9,170 nucleotides of DNA from NCBI GenBank assembly GCA_025936275.1, contig JAICTR010000089.1, positions 1-9,170 on the forward strand, written 5' to 3'. Each line of letters opens with the position of its first letter. Position 1 is the first letter of the stretch. Both the position numbers and the translations under genes were made by a program. Origin of the DNA: Burkholderiales bacterium (GTDB taxonomy: Bacteria > Pseudomonadota > Gammaproteobacteria > Burkholderiales > Usitatibacteraceae). Of this stretch, positions 1 to 6,180 are shown piece by piece. Below the pieces are notes generated by a model. That model did no database searches and was not told where the DNA came from. It saw only the letters and a list, made by a program, of their open reading frames with translations.

Positions 1-1
1 A

Positions 2-33
2 AGGGAGAGGGAGACCTTGGCGACCCTCTCCCT
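2..33 (-). terminator. Hairpin after the deacetylase gene, possible terminator
   Basis: A perfect 10-bp inverted repeat (AGGGAGAGGG at 2-11, CCCTCTCCCT at 24-33) with a 12-nt loop lies 3 bp past the stop codon of the leftward deacetylase gene. On the minus strand only two T residues are visible after the stem before the window ends, so a U-tract cannot be judged. It fits the end of the leftward three-gene operon. It could also be one copy of a dispersed GGGAGAGG-type intergenic repeat. Confidence 0.5.
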
Positions 34-36
34 CGC

Positions 37-714
37 TTAGGTCAAAACCATCCGCACCACATCCAGCCCCTCGGCGTAGGGCACGCCGATGATGCGGCCC
101 TGCATGTGGGCGTGCTCGCGGTACATCTCGGTGTCGAGGCCGCGGCCGCCGAACTGGCTCGCGTGGGCGGTGATGGAGTGCATCTTCGCGTCGATGGTCT
201 CGGTCACGTCGACGTAGGCGCGCGGGTGGAAGGCGATGGGCACCGGGCGGCAGTTGGTCGGGTGGTACGAGAAGAAATCGAAGTACGCGAGGCGCTGCGT
301 GGGCAGGCACGCGTTGTAGACCAGCAGGTGGTCGTTGTGGAAATCGACGCTGCTGTGCGTGAGGAGCGCCGCGGGCTTGTAGTCGCGGATCGCGGCATCG
401 AGGAGTCCCACCAGCTCGCAGGTCTTCATGTCCTCGATGCGCTTCGGCCCGTCTTCGACCAGGAGCTTCAGCTCGCAGCCGAGGATCTCCGCGCCGCGCT
501 TCGCCTCGGCGAGGCGCACCTCGTAGTCCTTCGGAATCGAGACCACGATCATCACGACATTCGCACCGTCGCGCTGCAGCCGCGCGAGCGTGCCGCCGAT
601 GCCGATCTCGAGATCGTCGGGATGGGCGCCCACGGCGATCACGGTCTTCCCCGCATACCGGTGCGGCAGGGAGTGTCCGGCCGGCCGCACCTCGGTCTCG
701 CAAGCCCTCTTCAT
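37..714 (-). CDS. PIG-L (LmbE) family deacetylase
   Basis: This is a 225-residue protein of the PIG-L/LmbE family. These are zinc-dependent enzymes that remove the N-acetyl group from GlcNAc-type sugars on lipids, thiol precursors or glycans. The signature AHPDD sits at residues 30-34 (H31, D33 and D34, zinc ligand and general base in the family). The second metal motif HNDH is at 126-129, and the hydrophobic strand VIAVGAHPDD is typical. No signal peptide is visible, so it is probably cytoplasmic. The length is normal for the family. The ATG lies in an ATGA overlap with the upstream methyltransferase stop, with AGGA just before it, so translation is probably coupled. It is the last gene of the leftward operon. 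The family call is firm; the substrate is unknown. Confidence 0.93.
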   Translation of the reverse strand: MKRACETEVRPAGHSLPHRYAGKTVIAVGAHPDDLEIGIGGTLARLQRDGANVVMIVVSIPKDYEVRLAEAKRGAEILGCELKLLVEDGPKRIEDMKTCELVGLLDAAIRDYKPAALLTHSSVDFHNDHLLVYNACLPTQRLAYFDFFSYHPTNCRPVPIAFHPRAYVDVTETIDAKMHSITAHASQFGGRGLDTEMYREHAHMQGRIIGVPYAEGLDVVRMVLT

Positions 715-1352
715 GGCGTCCTCGCTTCACCGCCTTGCCAGGCGGGCGTTCGATACAGGTACAGCGTGAAATCGTTCGGCAGGTAGTTGTGCTCGAGGCG
801 CACCGCGGGCGTGAGCGCGAAGGCCGCCTCCAGGGCCTTCGAAGGATCGACGTAGATCCGTCCTTCGGCCTGCGGCTGGTAGCGCGCGCTGAGGAAATTC
901 ACCGCCATGCCGATGCGCGCCCACGCGAACATGCGCTCGAGGGTCGGCACGATGCGCTCGCGCGTGCCCGGCGAGTCGAGCCCGAAGAGACCGCTCGCGA
1001 CCACGTAGTCATAGGCCTGGTCGGGCTCGTGATCGAGCACGTCGCCGGCGACGAAGCGTCCGGCGCCCGGCGGGAAGCGCTCCTCGCAGCGCTCGACCAT
1101 CGGCTCGCACACATCGAGCCCCGTGTACAGCGGATGGATGTCGCGCTCCACGAGGAACGCGAGGAGATCGCCGAAACCGCATCCCACGTCGAGCACGCGG
1201 CGCCCCGCGAAATCGCCCAACGCGAGCAGCGCCTCGAAGCGCTTCTCCTGCGAGGAGCGCGTGCGGAAGCCCAAGCCGCGGTAGTCGAAGCCATAGCGCC
1301 GGACTTTGTCCTCGTACCAGCGCGCGGCGTGCTCAGGCTGCAAGGAGCGCAT
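711..1352 (-). CDS. Class I SAM-dependent methyltransferase
   Basis: This 213-residue protein has a Rossmann-type methyltransferase fold. Motif I is VLDVGCGFGDL at residues 53-63 (SAM-binding glycine loop). It is followed by the acidic strand end TGLDV at 77-81 (ribose-binding Asp80) and GDVL at 103-106. The N-terminus (RWYEDKVRRYGFDYRGLGF) is rich in aromatic and charged residues, as in small-molecule or sugar methyltransferases. I placed the start at 1352 because residues further upstream in this frame are only the shadow of the WbqC gene. This start overlaps the WbqC 3' end by 20 bp. No good Shine-Dalgarno is visible, so translation is probably coupled. The stop overlaps the deacetylase ATG. 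The acceptor is not known. It probably methylates the same product that its neighbours build. Confidence 0.87.
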   Translation of the reverse strand: MRSLQPEHAARWYEDKVRRYGFDYRGLGFRTRSSQEKRFEALLALGDFAGRRVLDVGCGFGDLLAFLVERDIHPLYTGLDVCEPMVERCEERFPPGAGRFVAGDVLDHEPDQAYDYVVASGLFGLDSPGTRERIVPTLERMFAWARIGMAVNFLSARYQPQAEGRIYVDPSKALEAAFALTPAVRLEHNYLPNDFTLYLYRTPAWQGGEARTP

Positions 1353-2064
1353 CGTTGCCGACCGCGGAAGGCCAGGCGAGCGCGCGGCTCGCGCTTCCGC
1401 AATTGAACAGCACGTCGAGCACGGACAGGCCCGGCGTGAACGGCGCGTCGCCGCACTGCGCGTATTGCGGATGGCGGAAGTCCTGCCACACCACGCCCAT
1501 GTTCGCGGCGGCGAACGCCTCCTTGTCGAGATAGGCGCGCGAGCCGCCCATGCCGCCCAGGAACGCGGTCGCGCCGACCTTCTTGCAGATGTTGAGCAGG
1601 AGCTCCGAGCGCTGGCCCTGCACATCCAGCGTCGAGCTGCGGATCATCGGCGTGCGGATGCCGAGCGCCTCGCGCGCGAATTCCAGCGTCGCGATGTTGA
1701 GGTCGACGAGCTTCTCCCAGCGCGTCTCCAGGAGCTCCTTCACGCGCGGGGCGTACTCGTCGAAATGCCGCGCCTTGCGATACGCGTAGCGCAGCGTGTT
1801 GAAGCTGTTGGGACCCCACCAGCGCGCGGTCTCTTCGGCCGGATTGTCCACGCGCTTCTCGACGATGCGCTCCTTCTGCGAGAGCTGCACCACGGGCACG
1901 GTGAGCCAGCGCGCCTCGCCCTCGAGGCGGATCATCGTGCGGTTCTGGTAGTTGCGCCGCTCGAACTGCACGTGGTCGAGCAGCACGAAAAGATCGGCGT
2001 TCACCATGCGGTCGAAGTAGCCCAACCACGGCAGGAAGTTCGGTTGGTGGATCGCGACGAGCAT
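1333..2064 (-). CDS. WbqC family protein
   Basis: This 243-residue protein matches the WbqC-like family, which is common in O-antigen and exopolysaccharide clusters but lacks a settled biochemical activity. The hallmark N-terminus IHQPNFLPWLGYFDR is at residues 5-19. LLDHVQF (28-34) and YQNRT (39-43) follow, and a conserved-looking FNCG is at 220-223. The start at 2064 is chosen because the family begins just before this motif and because GGAGGA lies a few bases upstream. The 40 extra in-frame residues upstream are not family-like. It is the first gene of the leftward operon and overlaps the methyltransferase by 20 bp. No membrane segment is visible. The family assignment is strong. A role in making or transferring a modified sugar is inferred from where such genes usually occur. 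Confidence 0.92.
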   Translation of the reverse strand: MLVAIHQPNFLPWLGYFDRMVNADLFVLLDHVQFERRNYQNRTMIRLEGEARWLTVPVVQLSQKERIVEKRVDNPAEETARWWGPNSFNTLRYAYRKARHFDEYAPRVKELLETRWEKLVDLNIATLEFAREALGIRTPMIRSSTLDVQGQRSELLLNICKKVGATAFLGGMGGSRAYLDKEAFAAANMGVVWQDFRHPQYAQCGDAPFTPGLSVLDVLFNCGSASRALAWPSAVGNDALLAA

Positions 2065-2227
2065 GGGCTCCTCCGCAGGAATCGATGCCTGCAGGCTACG
2101 AACCCAATCTTTCCCGCCATGGCGCCCCCCATGGTCCGCATGGACCACCTCGTGGCCGGCGAGCGCCATGGGCGCGTATTCCACCCGATCTACAGTGGGT
2201 GAAACCTCCTACAAGGCCCATGGCGTC
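2065..2227. promoter_or_regulatory. Divergent intergenic region with four CCATGG palindromes
   Basis: This 163-bp spacer separates two divergent operons and must hold both promoters, but I cannot identify convincing -35/-10 pairs. It contains four CCATGG palindromes (2117-2122, 2129-2134, 2166-2171, 2218-2223). One is extended to the 10-bp palindrome CGCCATGGCG (2116-2125). There is also a small perfect stem (TGGTCC 2132-2137, GGACCA 2142-2147, loop GCAT). These could be operator sites for a shared regulator. I see no coding potential here that continues either neighbouring family. Confidence 0.4.
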
Positions 2228-3496
2228 ATGGCTACCTCCCCTCGTCCCACCCCCCTGCCGTTCGACTCGGGCACGGTCCCGGTGCTCCTGCTCGGCGGCG
2301 TGAACCTCGTGCGCTGCCTCGGCCTCGCCGGCATTCCGGCCGTGGTCGCTTCGCCCGATCCTTCCGAGCCCGCGTTCGCCTCGCGCCACTGCCGCGCGAG
2401 CGCCCCCCTGCCGCCCTACGACCACCGCGATTGCATCGAGACGCTGGTCCGATACGGCGAGCGCCTGCGCAGCTTCGCGAGGCGCCGCGTGCCGCTCATG
2501 TGCGGCAGCGACGACGCGCTGAAGCTCGTGTACGCGCATCGCGAACGGCTCTCGCGCCATTTCCTGCTGCTCCTCACCGATGCGGCGATCGCCAACGCGC
2601 TGCTCGACAAGGCGAGCTTCCAATCGCTCGCCGCGAGCCGCTGCCTGCCGGTGCCGCGCGAATACCTCTGGAACGGAAACGGCGCGGCTTCGCTCATCGA
2701 CGCGATGGGCGAGGTGCTGGTGAAGCCGAAGAGCAAGATCGATTGGCACGACTCGCAGCTCCACGCGCGGCTCTTCGCCGATGGCGGCAAGGCGCGCATC
2801 TTCCCCAACGGTGCCGAGGCGATGGCCGATCCGGTGGTGGCACTCTTCCACGACCGCCTCGCCTTCCAGGAATACATCCCGGGCGACGACCGCTCGCTCT
2901 GGTCCTTCCACGGCGTGGCCGACGAGAAGGGCGAGGTGCTCGCGAGCTTCGTGGGCCGCAAGATCCGCACCGATCCGCCGCTCACCGGCGAGAGCGCCTT
3001 CATCGAGCTCGCCGAGGACGAGCAGCTCGCGACGCTGGGCCGCGACATCGCCCGTCGCCTGCCGCTGAAGGGCCCGTTCAAGATGGATTTCAAGCGCGAT
3101 CCGCGCGACGGCCGCTGGCTGCTCCTCGAGGTCAACGCCCGCTACAACCTCTGGCACTACCTCGGCACGAGGAACGGCGTGAACCTGATGCGCGTCGCCT
3201 ACGATTACCTCCTCGAGCGCAAGCGCCCCGAGCCGATGCGCGCGCGCACCGCGTACCGCTGGCTCTCGCTCGAGAACGACTGGCGCGCCTATCGCGTGAT
3301 GCACGCGCGCGGCGAGCTCTCCTTCCCCGGCTGGCTCGCCTCGATCGCGTTCTCGCGGCGCGTCTGCAACCTCTTCGCCTGGCACGACCCGGGACCGTGG
3401 CTGCGCTTCTGGCGCCTGCGCGTGGCGCGCAAGGCCGCGCGCGGCTCCGGCTGGGTGCTCGCCCTGGTACGCCAATGGCTCTCTACGGCGTCCTAG
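2228..3496 (+). CDS. ATP-grasp enzyme, carboxylate-amine ligase-like
   Basis: This 422-residue protein is built like an ATP-grasp ligase, a family that activates a carboxylate as acyl-phosphate and joins it to an amine or thiol. An N-terminal nucleotide-fold strand with a glycine turn (VLLLGGVNLVRCLGLAG, 19-35) leads into the pre-ATP-grasp domain. Candidate ATP-binding residues are K128 and K166 (VLVKPKS). QEYIPGDD is at 214-221. GPFKMDFKRD (282-291) and LLEVNARYNLWH (299-310) supply the metal-binding D287, E301 and N303. The C-terminal 80 residues are basic and aromatic and have no match I recognise. The ATG at 2228 has only a weak AAGG upstream; a GTG at 2195 is an alternative. It overlaps the next gene by 22 bp. 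Substrates are unknown. The neighbours suggest it adds an amino acid or similar group to a sugar-derived compound. Confidence 0.85.
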   Translation: MATSPRPTPLPFDSGTVPVLLLGGVNLVRCLGLAGIPAVVASPDPSEPAFASRHCRASAPLPPYDHRDCIETLVRYGERLRSFARRRVPLMCGSDDALKLVYAHRERLSRHFLLLLTDAAIANALLDKASFQSLAASRCLPVPREYLWNGNGAASLIDAMGEVLVKPKSKIDWHDSQLHARLFADGGKARIFPNGAEAMADPVVALFHDRLAFQEYIPGDDRSLWSFHGVADEKGEVLASFVGRKIRTDPPLTGESAFIELAEDEQLATLGRDIARRLPLKGPFKMDFKRDPRDGRWLLLEVNARYNLWHYLGTRNGVNLMRVAYDYLLERKRPEPMRARTAYRWLSLENDWRAYRVMHARGELSFPGWLASIAFSRRVCNLFAWHDPGPWLRFWRLRVARKAARGSGWVLALVRQWLSTAS

Positions 3497-4260
3497 GCGA
3501 CATCCACGGCAACCGCGAGGCGCTCGAGGCGGCGCTCGCGCTGCTCGAGTCGCGCGGCGTGTCGCGGTTCCTTTGCGTCGGCGACATCGTGGGCTACAAC
3601 GCCGACGGCGATGCGTGCGTCGCGATGCTGCGCAGCCGGGACGCGATCTCCATCGCCGGCAACCACGACCTCATCGGCACCGGCCTCCTCGGCTTCGAGC
3701 GCTGCTCCAACAAGGCCATGCATTCGTTGAAGCGCACGCGGCGCACGCTGCAGCCGCAGACCATCTCGCACCTGCGCGGCCTCCCGGACCATCGCGTGAT
3801 CGAAGGGAACATCGTCCTCACGCATGGCGGCGTTCGGGACGTGCAGCAGTACATGACGCAGCCGCGGCACTTCGCGCAGAACGCGATGTTCCTGCGCCAG
3901 GATTTCCCGGCGGCGCGCGTGTGCTTCTACGGGCATACGCACGAGCAACGCATCGTCGAGGTGGGCGACGAGCAGGTTCGGGAAATTCCGGTCGCGGAGC
4001 GCGTGCGCCTGCGCTCCGATCGGCGCTACTTCGTGAATCCCGGATCGGTCGATGCCTCGCGCAAGCACGTGGCGAAGCTCGCCGAGTGCGCGATATTCGA
4101 CAGCGTGTCGCTGGAATTGCAATTCCACCGCCTGCCCTACGACGACCTCGAGACCGAGGCGAAGGCCGAGGCGCAGGGCTACCGCATCGACCGCTGGCGC
4201 GACCGCCTCTACGACTGGCAACGGCGCGTGATCGGACCGCGCCAAGTGGACGCCTCCTAG
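3475..4260 (+). CDS. Calcineurin-like metallophosphoesterase
   Basis: This 261-residue protein is a binuclear metallophosphoesterase. The family's metal ligands appear in order: GDIHGN (8-13), GDIVGYN (36-42), GNHD (62-65), THGG (H117) and GHTH (153-156). NPGSV at 188-192 is typical of the YfcE-like bacterial subgroup. The C-terminal 60 residues are helical and charged. It hydrolyses a phosphomono- or diester whose identity cannot be read from sequence. Its ATG at 3475 lies 22 bp inside the ATP-grasp gene and lacks a clear ribosome binding site, which points to translational coupling and a shared job. One possible job is dephosphorylating an intermediate of the ATP-grasp pathway. No signal peptide is visible, so it is probably cytoplasmic. 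Confidence 0.9.
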   Translation: MALYGVLGDIHGNREALEAALALLESRGVSRFLCVGDIVGYNADGDACVAMLRSRDAISIAGNHDLIGTGLLGFERCSNKAMHSLKRTRRTLQPQTISHLRGLPDHRVIEGNIVLTHGGVRDVQQYMTQPRHFAQNAMFLRQDFPAARVCFYGHTHEQRIVEVGDEQVREIPVAERVRLRSDRRYFVNPGSVDASRKHVAKLAECAIFDSVSLELQFHRLPYDDLETEAKAEAQGYRIDRWRDRLYDWQRRVIGPRQVDAS

Positions 4261-4293
4261 CGCCAGAACCGCTTGTCCGCGCGCACGGTCGTA

Positions 4294-4310
4294 CCTCCGA
4301 AGCACGGAGG
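4294..4310 (+). promoter_or_regulatory. Hairpin pairing the Shine-Dalgarno of the leader ORF
   Basis: CCTCCG (4294-4299) is perfectly complementary to CGGAGG (4305-4310), with a 5-nt loop. The right arm is the strong Shine-Dalgarno of the small ORF starting at 4317. In the mRNA this would be an anti-Shine-Dalgarno stem able to limit ribosome entry. The pairing is seen directly; a regulatory role is inference. Confidence 0.45.
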
Positions 4311-4316
4311 AGCGCC

Positions 4317-4385
4317 ATGGCACACATCATCGGGAATTCGCGAGCGCATGCCGTCGGCGACCGCGCGGGAGCTGTCCATGCCTGA
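4317..4385 (+). CDS. Small leader ORF, 22 codons, overlapping the hydrolase start
   Basis: An ATG at 4317 follows an excellent ribosome binding site (GGAGGA, 6 nt before the start) and opens a 22-residue ORF beginning MAHIIGNSRAHAVG. Its TGA (4383-4385) lies just beyond the ATG of the alpha/beta hydrolase (4378), giving an 8-nt overlap in another frame. This is a classic arrangement for translational coupling. The peptide has no hydrophobic segment, no run of one amino acid and no family I know. It may be a regulatory leader peptide, a short functional peptide, or the remnant of a longer gene. The Shine-Dalgarno is part of a perfect 6-bp hairpin just upstream. Confidence 0.45.
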   Translation: MAHIIGNSRAHAVGDRAGAVHA

Positions 4386-5085
4386 CGTGCGCATCGACGC
4401 GGAGGGCGCGCTCCTTTCCGGAACGCTCGAGCATGCCGGCGCGAACGATGCGCTGGTGATCTTCGCGCATGGCAGCGGCAGCGGACGGCGCAGCCCGCGC
4501 AACCTCGCGGTCGCCGAAGCGATCCGCGGCGCGGGGCTTTCCACGCTGCTCTTCGACCTCCTCAGCGAGGAGGAGGACGTGATCGATCGCGCGACCGGGC
4601 GGCTGCGCTTCGACGTCCACCTCCTCGGCGATCGCCTCGAGGCGGCGACCGAGTGGGCCGTGGGCCAGTTCGTGAACGACTCGGGGGTGTCGATCGGCTA
4701 CTTCGGAGCGAGCACCGGCGCCGCGGCCGCGCTGGTCGCCGCATCGCACCTGGGCGACCGGATCAGCGCGGTGGTCTCGCGCGGCGGGCGCCCGGATCTG
4801 GCGGGCGCGCAGGCCCTGGGCCTGGTGGTGGCGCCGACGCTCCTCGTCGTCGGCGAGCGCGATCGCGAGGTGCTCGTGCTCAACCAGCAGGCGCTCTCGC
4901 AGCTGCAGTGCGACAAGGACATCGAGATCGTGCCCGGCGCTTCACACCTCTTCCAGGAGCCGGGCGCCCTCGAGGAAGTGTCCCTGCATGCGATCGACTG
5001 GTTCCGCCGCTGGTTGCAGCCGGGCGCCTCGCTGCGTGAAGCGCGTCCCAATCGAAGGCGCGGAAGCGAAGCGCGGCCCCGTTGA
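4378..5085 (+). CDS. Dienelactone hydrolase-type alpha/beta hydrolase
   Basis: This 235-residue protein is an alpha/beta hydrolase of the dienelactone-hydrolase-like group. HGSGSG at 31-36 forms the oxyanion turn. The nucleophile is S112 in GASTG (110-114), and D162 (VVGERD) and H190 (GASHLF) complete the triad. The group is often found beside or fused to phosphoribosyltransferase domains and has no agreed substrate. The start at 4378 is preferred because GGGAG lies 6 nt upstream and the family-like region starts here; an ATG at 4348 is possible but poorly supported. The last 20 residues are arginine-rich and look unstructured. It sits 117 bp after the phosphoesterase, so it may have its own promoter. 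Its translation is probably tied to the short leader ORF it overlaps. Confidence 0.87.
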   Translation: MPDVRIDAEGALLSGTLEHAGANDALVIFAHGSGSGRRSPRNLAVAEAIRGAGLSTLLFDLLSEEEDVIDRATGRLRFDVHLLGDRLEAATEWAVGQFVNDSGVSIGYFGASTGAAAALVAASHLGDRISAVVSRGGRPDLAGAQALGLVVAPTLLVVGERDREVLVLNQQALSQLQCDKDIEIVPGASHLFQEPGALEEVSLHAIDWFRRWLQPGASLREARPNRRRGSEARPR

Positions 5086-5117
5086 GGGCCGGCTCGCAAC
5101 CTCCCTGCCCAGACGGT

Positions 5118-5303
5118 TCAGCTCGCGCGGCCGCGCAGGTACTCGCGCACCTGGTCGGCGCGATCGCCGGCGGCCTGCACCGCGCGCTCCAGCTCCTCGC
5201 GGCTCACGCCCAGCGATTCGGTCCAGTTGCGGACCTCGTCGGGATCGTGGATGTCGATGCGGTCGCGATCGGGCGAGCCGCGGCGTGTCCTGTCGTCGCT
5301 CAT
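5118..5303 (-). CDS. DUF3606 small protein
   Basis: This 61-residue hydrophilic protein has the DUF3606 pattern: a basic N-terminus (MSDDRTRRGSPDRDRIDI) followed by VRNWTESLGVSREELERAVQ and a short C-terminal helix. The family is widespread in Proteobacteria as single-domain small proteins with no established function. The fold is probably a helical bundle with a predicted helix-turn-helix-like pair. AGGAG lies 6 nt before the ATG, fixing the start. The gene is 40 bp downstream of the glycine-zipper gene and in the same direction, so the two are probably co-transcribed. It ends 32 bp from the convergent hydrolase gene. Confidence 0.85.
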   Translation of the reverse strand: MSDDRTRRGSPDRDRIDIHDPDEVRNWTESLGVSREELERAVQAAGDRADQVREYLRGRAS

Positions 5304-5343
5304 GGGAATCTCCTGTGGAGGCGATCGTTGATGGTCGATGGGA

Positions 5344-5682
5344 TCACGATGGCGGATTGCGGTCGCGCTGCTCGGCGTCGCGTTGCGCGCGCTCTTCCTC
5401 GCGCTCGCGAGCGTGCCGCTTGGCCGAGTGGTGCGCGGCCTTCTCGTGCTCGCGCTTCTCCGCCTCGCGCTCCTTGAGGTCGCGATCGCGCACGACGTAG
5501 GTGCCGACCGCGCAGCCCGCGGCCGCGCCGAGGATCGGATGATCGCCCAGCAACTTGCCGCCGACGCCTCCGGCGGCACCGCCCACGAGGCAGCCCTTCT
5601 CGTTCTTGCCGATCGCATGCCCGGCGAGCGGCAACGCGGCGAGCGCGGCGCCGAGAATCAATGCAGTGCAGGTCGAGCGCAT
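5344..5682 (-). CDS. Exported glycine-zipper protein
   Basis: This 112-residue protein has a cleavable-looking signal peptide: R2, a hydrophobic core at about 6-20, and a likely cut after GHA (23). A glycine/alanine-rich segment with GxxxG-type spacing follows (31-64: CLVGGAAGGVGGKLLGDHP, then ILGAAAGCAVGTYVV), typical of glycine-zipper membrane segments. Residues 65-112 are an extremely charged, E/R/K-rich helix likely to be coiled or disordered. No lipobox is present. The start at 5682 is supported by AAGGAGGA just upstream; the longer in-frame extension lacks this. Such proteins usually associate with the inner or outer membrane, often under envelope stress, but no precise role is known. 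It probably forms an operon with the DUF3606 gene. Confidence 0.8.
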   Translation of the reverse strand: MRSTCTALILGAALAALPLAGHAIGKNEKGCLVGGAAGGVGGKLLGDHPILGAAAGCAVGTYVVRDRDLKEREAEKREHEKAAHHSAKRHAREREEERAQRDAEQRDRNPPS

Positions 5683-5885
5683 GGCGCTTCCTCCTTCGGA
5701 TCCATGTGTTCTAGGTTTGCGGGGCGCGGCTCGCGAGTCCAGCGGCGCATGCCGCGCTTCGTCGTGGGATCGCCCCGACATGCGCGCGTCCGGTGTCGGC
5801 CGATTCCTACCGCACCCCGCGCTCCGCCCCTACAGCCAGCATCGGGAGCGGCCCGTAGCCTCTTGATTCGCATCCTGGATTCACG
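5683..5885. other. Divergent spacer, no gene seen
   Basis: This is a 203-bp gap between the leftward glycine-zipper gene and the rightward four-cysteine gene. It should contain promoters for both. On the minus strand, TAGAAC (complement of 5709-5714) could be a weak -10 element, but no -35 partner is evident. I see no coding extension, RNA gene or strong inverted repeat. Confidence 0.4.
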
Positions 5886-6176
5886 ATGAAACGACAGTCC
5901 CTCTCACCCGGCGGCCTCTACAAGCTGCTCACCGACGAGTTGCGCGCCAAGCGCACCAGCGGCTGCCAGTGCCGCATGCCGCTGCCGTTCCTGATCGAGC
6001 GTCCCGACGAGGTTTCGGCGAACTGGCGCATCGGCACGCCCGCGCCGTGCGTGAACGGCTGCGATGCGCTGATCTGGGAAGTGGCCGCGGCGATGTGGCC
6101 GCGCTACGACCTGCGCGATCCGACCGCGACGCCGGTGCGCGAGCCGCCGCGGCGCGCGGTTCCTTCGGCGGGCTGA
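5886..6176 (+). CDS. Hypothetical protein with four cysteines
   Basis: This 96-residue protein is not one I can assign to a named family. It opens with a basic, helical stretch (MKRQSLSPGGLYKLLTDELR) and carries two cysteine pairs: CQC at 27-29 and CVNGC at 55-59. This could be a zinc or other metal site. The tail from about residue 80 is proline/arginine-rich and probably disordered. GC-rich third codon positions agree with real coding. The ribosome binding site is weak. Its stop lies 4 bp from the stop of the convergent receiver-like gene. It is probably cytoplasmic, as no signal or membrane segment is seen. Confidence 0.7.
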   Translation: MKRQSLSPGGLYKLLTDELRAKRTSGCQCRMPLPFLIERPDEVSANWRIGTPAPCVNGCDALIWEVAAAMWPRYDLRDPTATPVREPPRRAVPSAG

Positions 6177-6180
6177 GCTC

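Noticed and set aside
1353..1625. 91-residue upstream extension of the methyltransferase frame
   Set aside because: It lies wholly inside the WbqC gene in another frame and has the Arg/Ser/Ala-rich make-up of a shadow translation. The methyltransferase fold begins only after 1352.
2065..2184. 40-residue N-terminal extension of WbqC
   Set aside because: The family starts with the IHQPNFLPWLGY region, and GGAGGA sits directly before ATG 2064. The extension has no family likeness and would leave no promoter space.
2063..2227. 55-residue N-terminal extension of the ATP-grasp protein from ATG 2063
   Set aside because: It would overlap the WbqC start codon, has unusual composition, and precedes the natural beginning of the nucleotide-binding fold.
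2431..3474. In-frame upstream part of the phosphoesterase ORF
   Set aside because: The 348 codons before ATG 3475 are Arg/Ala-rich shadow translation of the ATP-grasp gene. The metallophosphoesterase begins at MALYGVLGDIHGN.
2096..3475. Long antisense ORF (459 codons) opposite the ATP-grasp gene
   Set aside because: High-GC DNA gives long mirror ORFs. The composition (Arg, Ala, Glu, His) shows no motif, and the opposite strand has a clear ATP-grasp enzyme.
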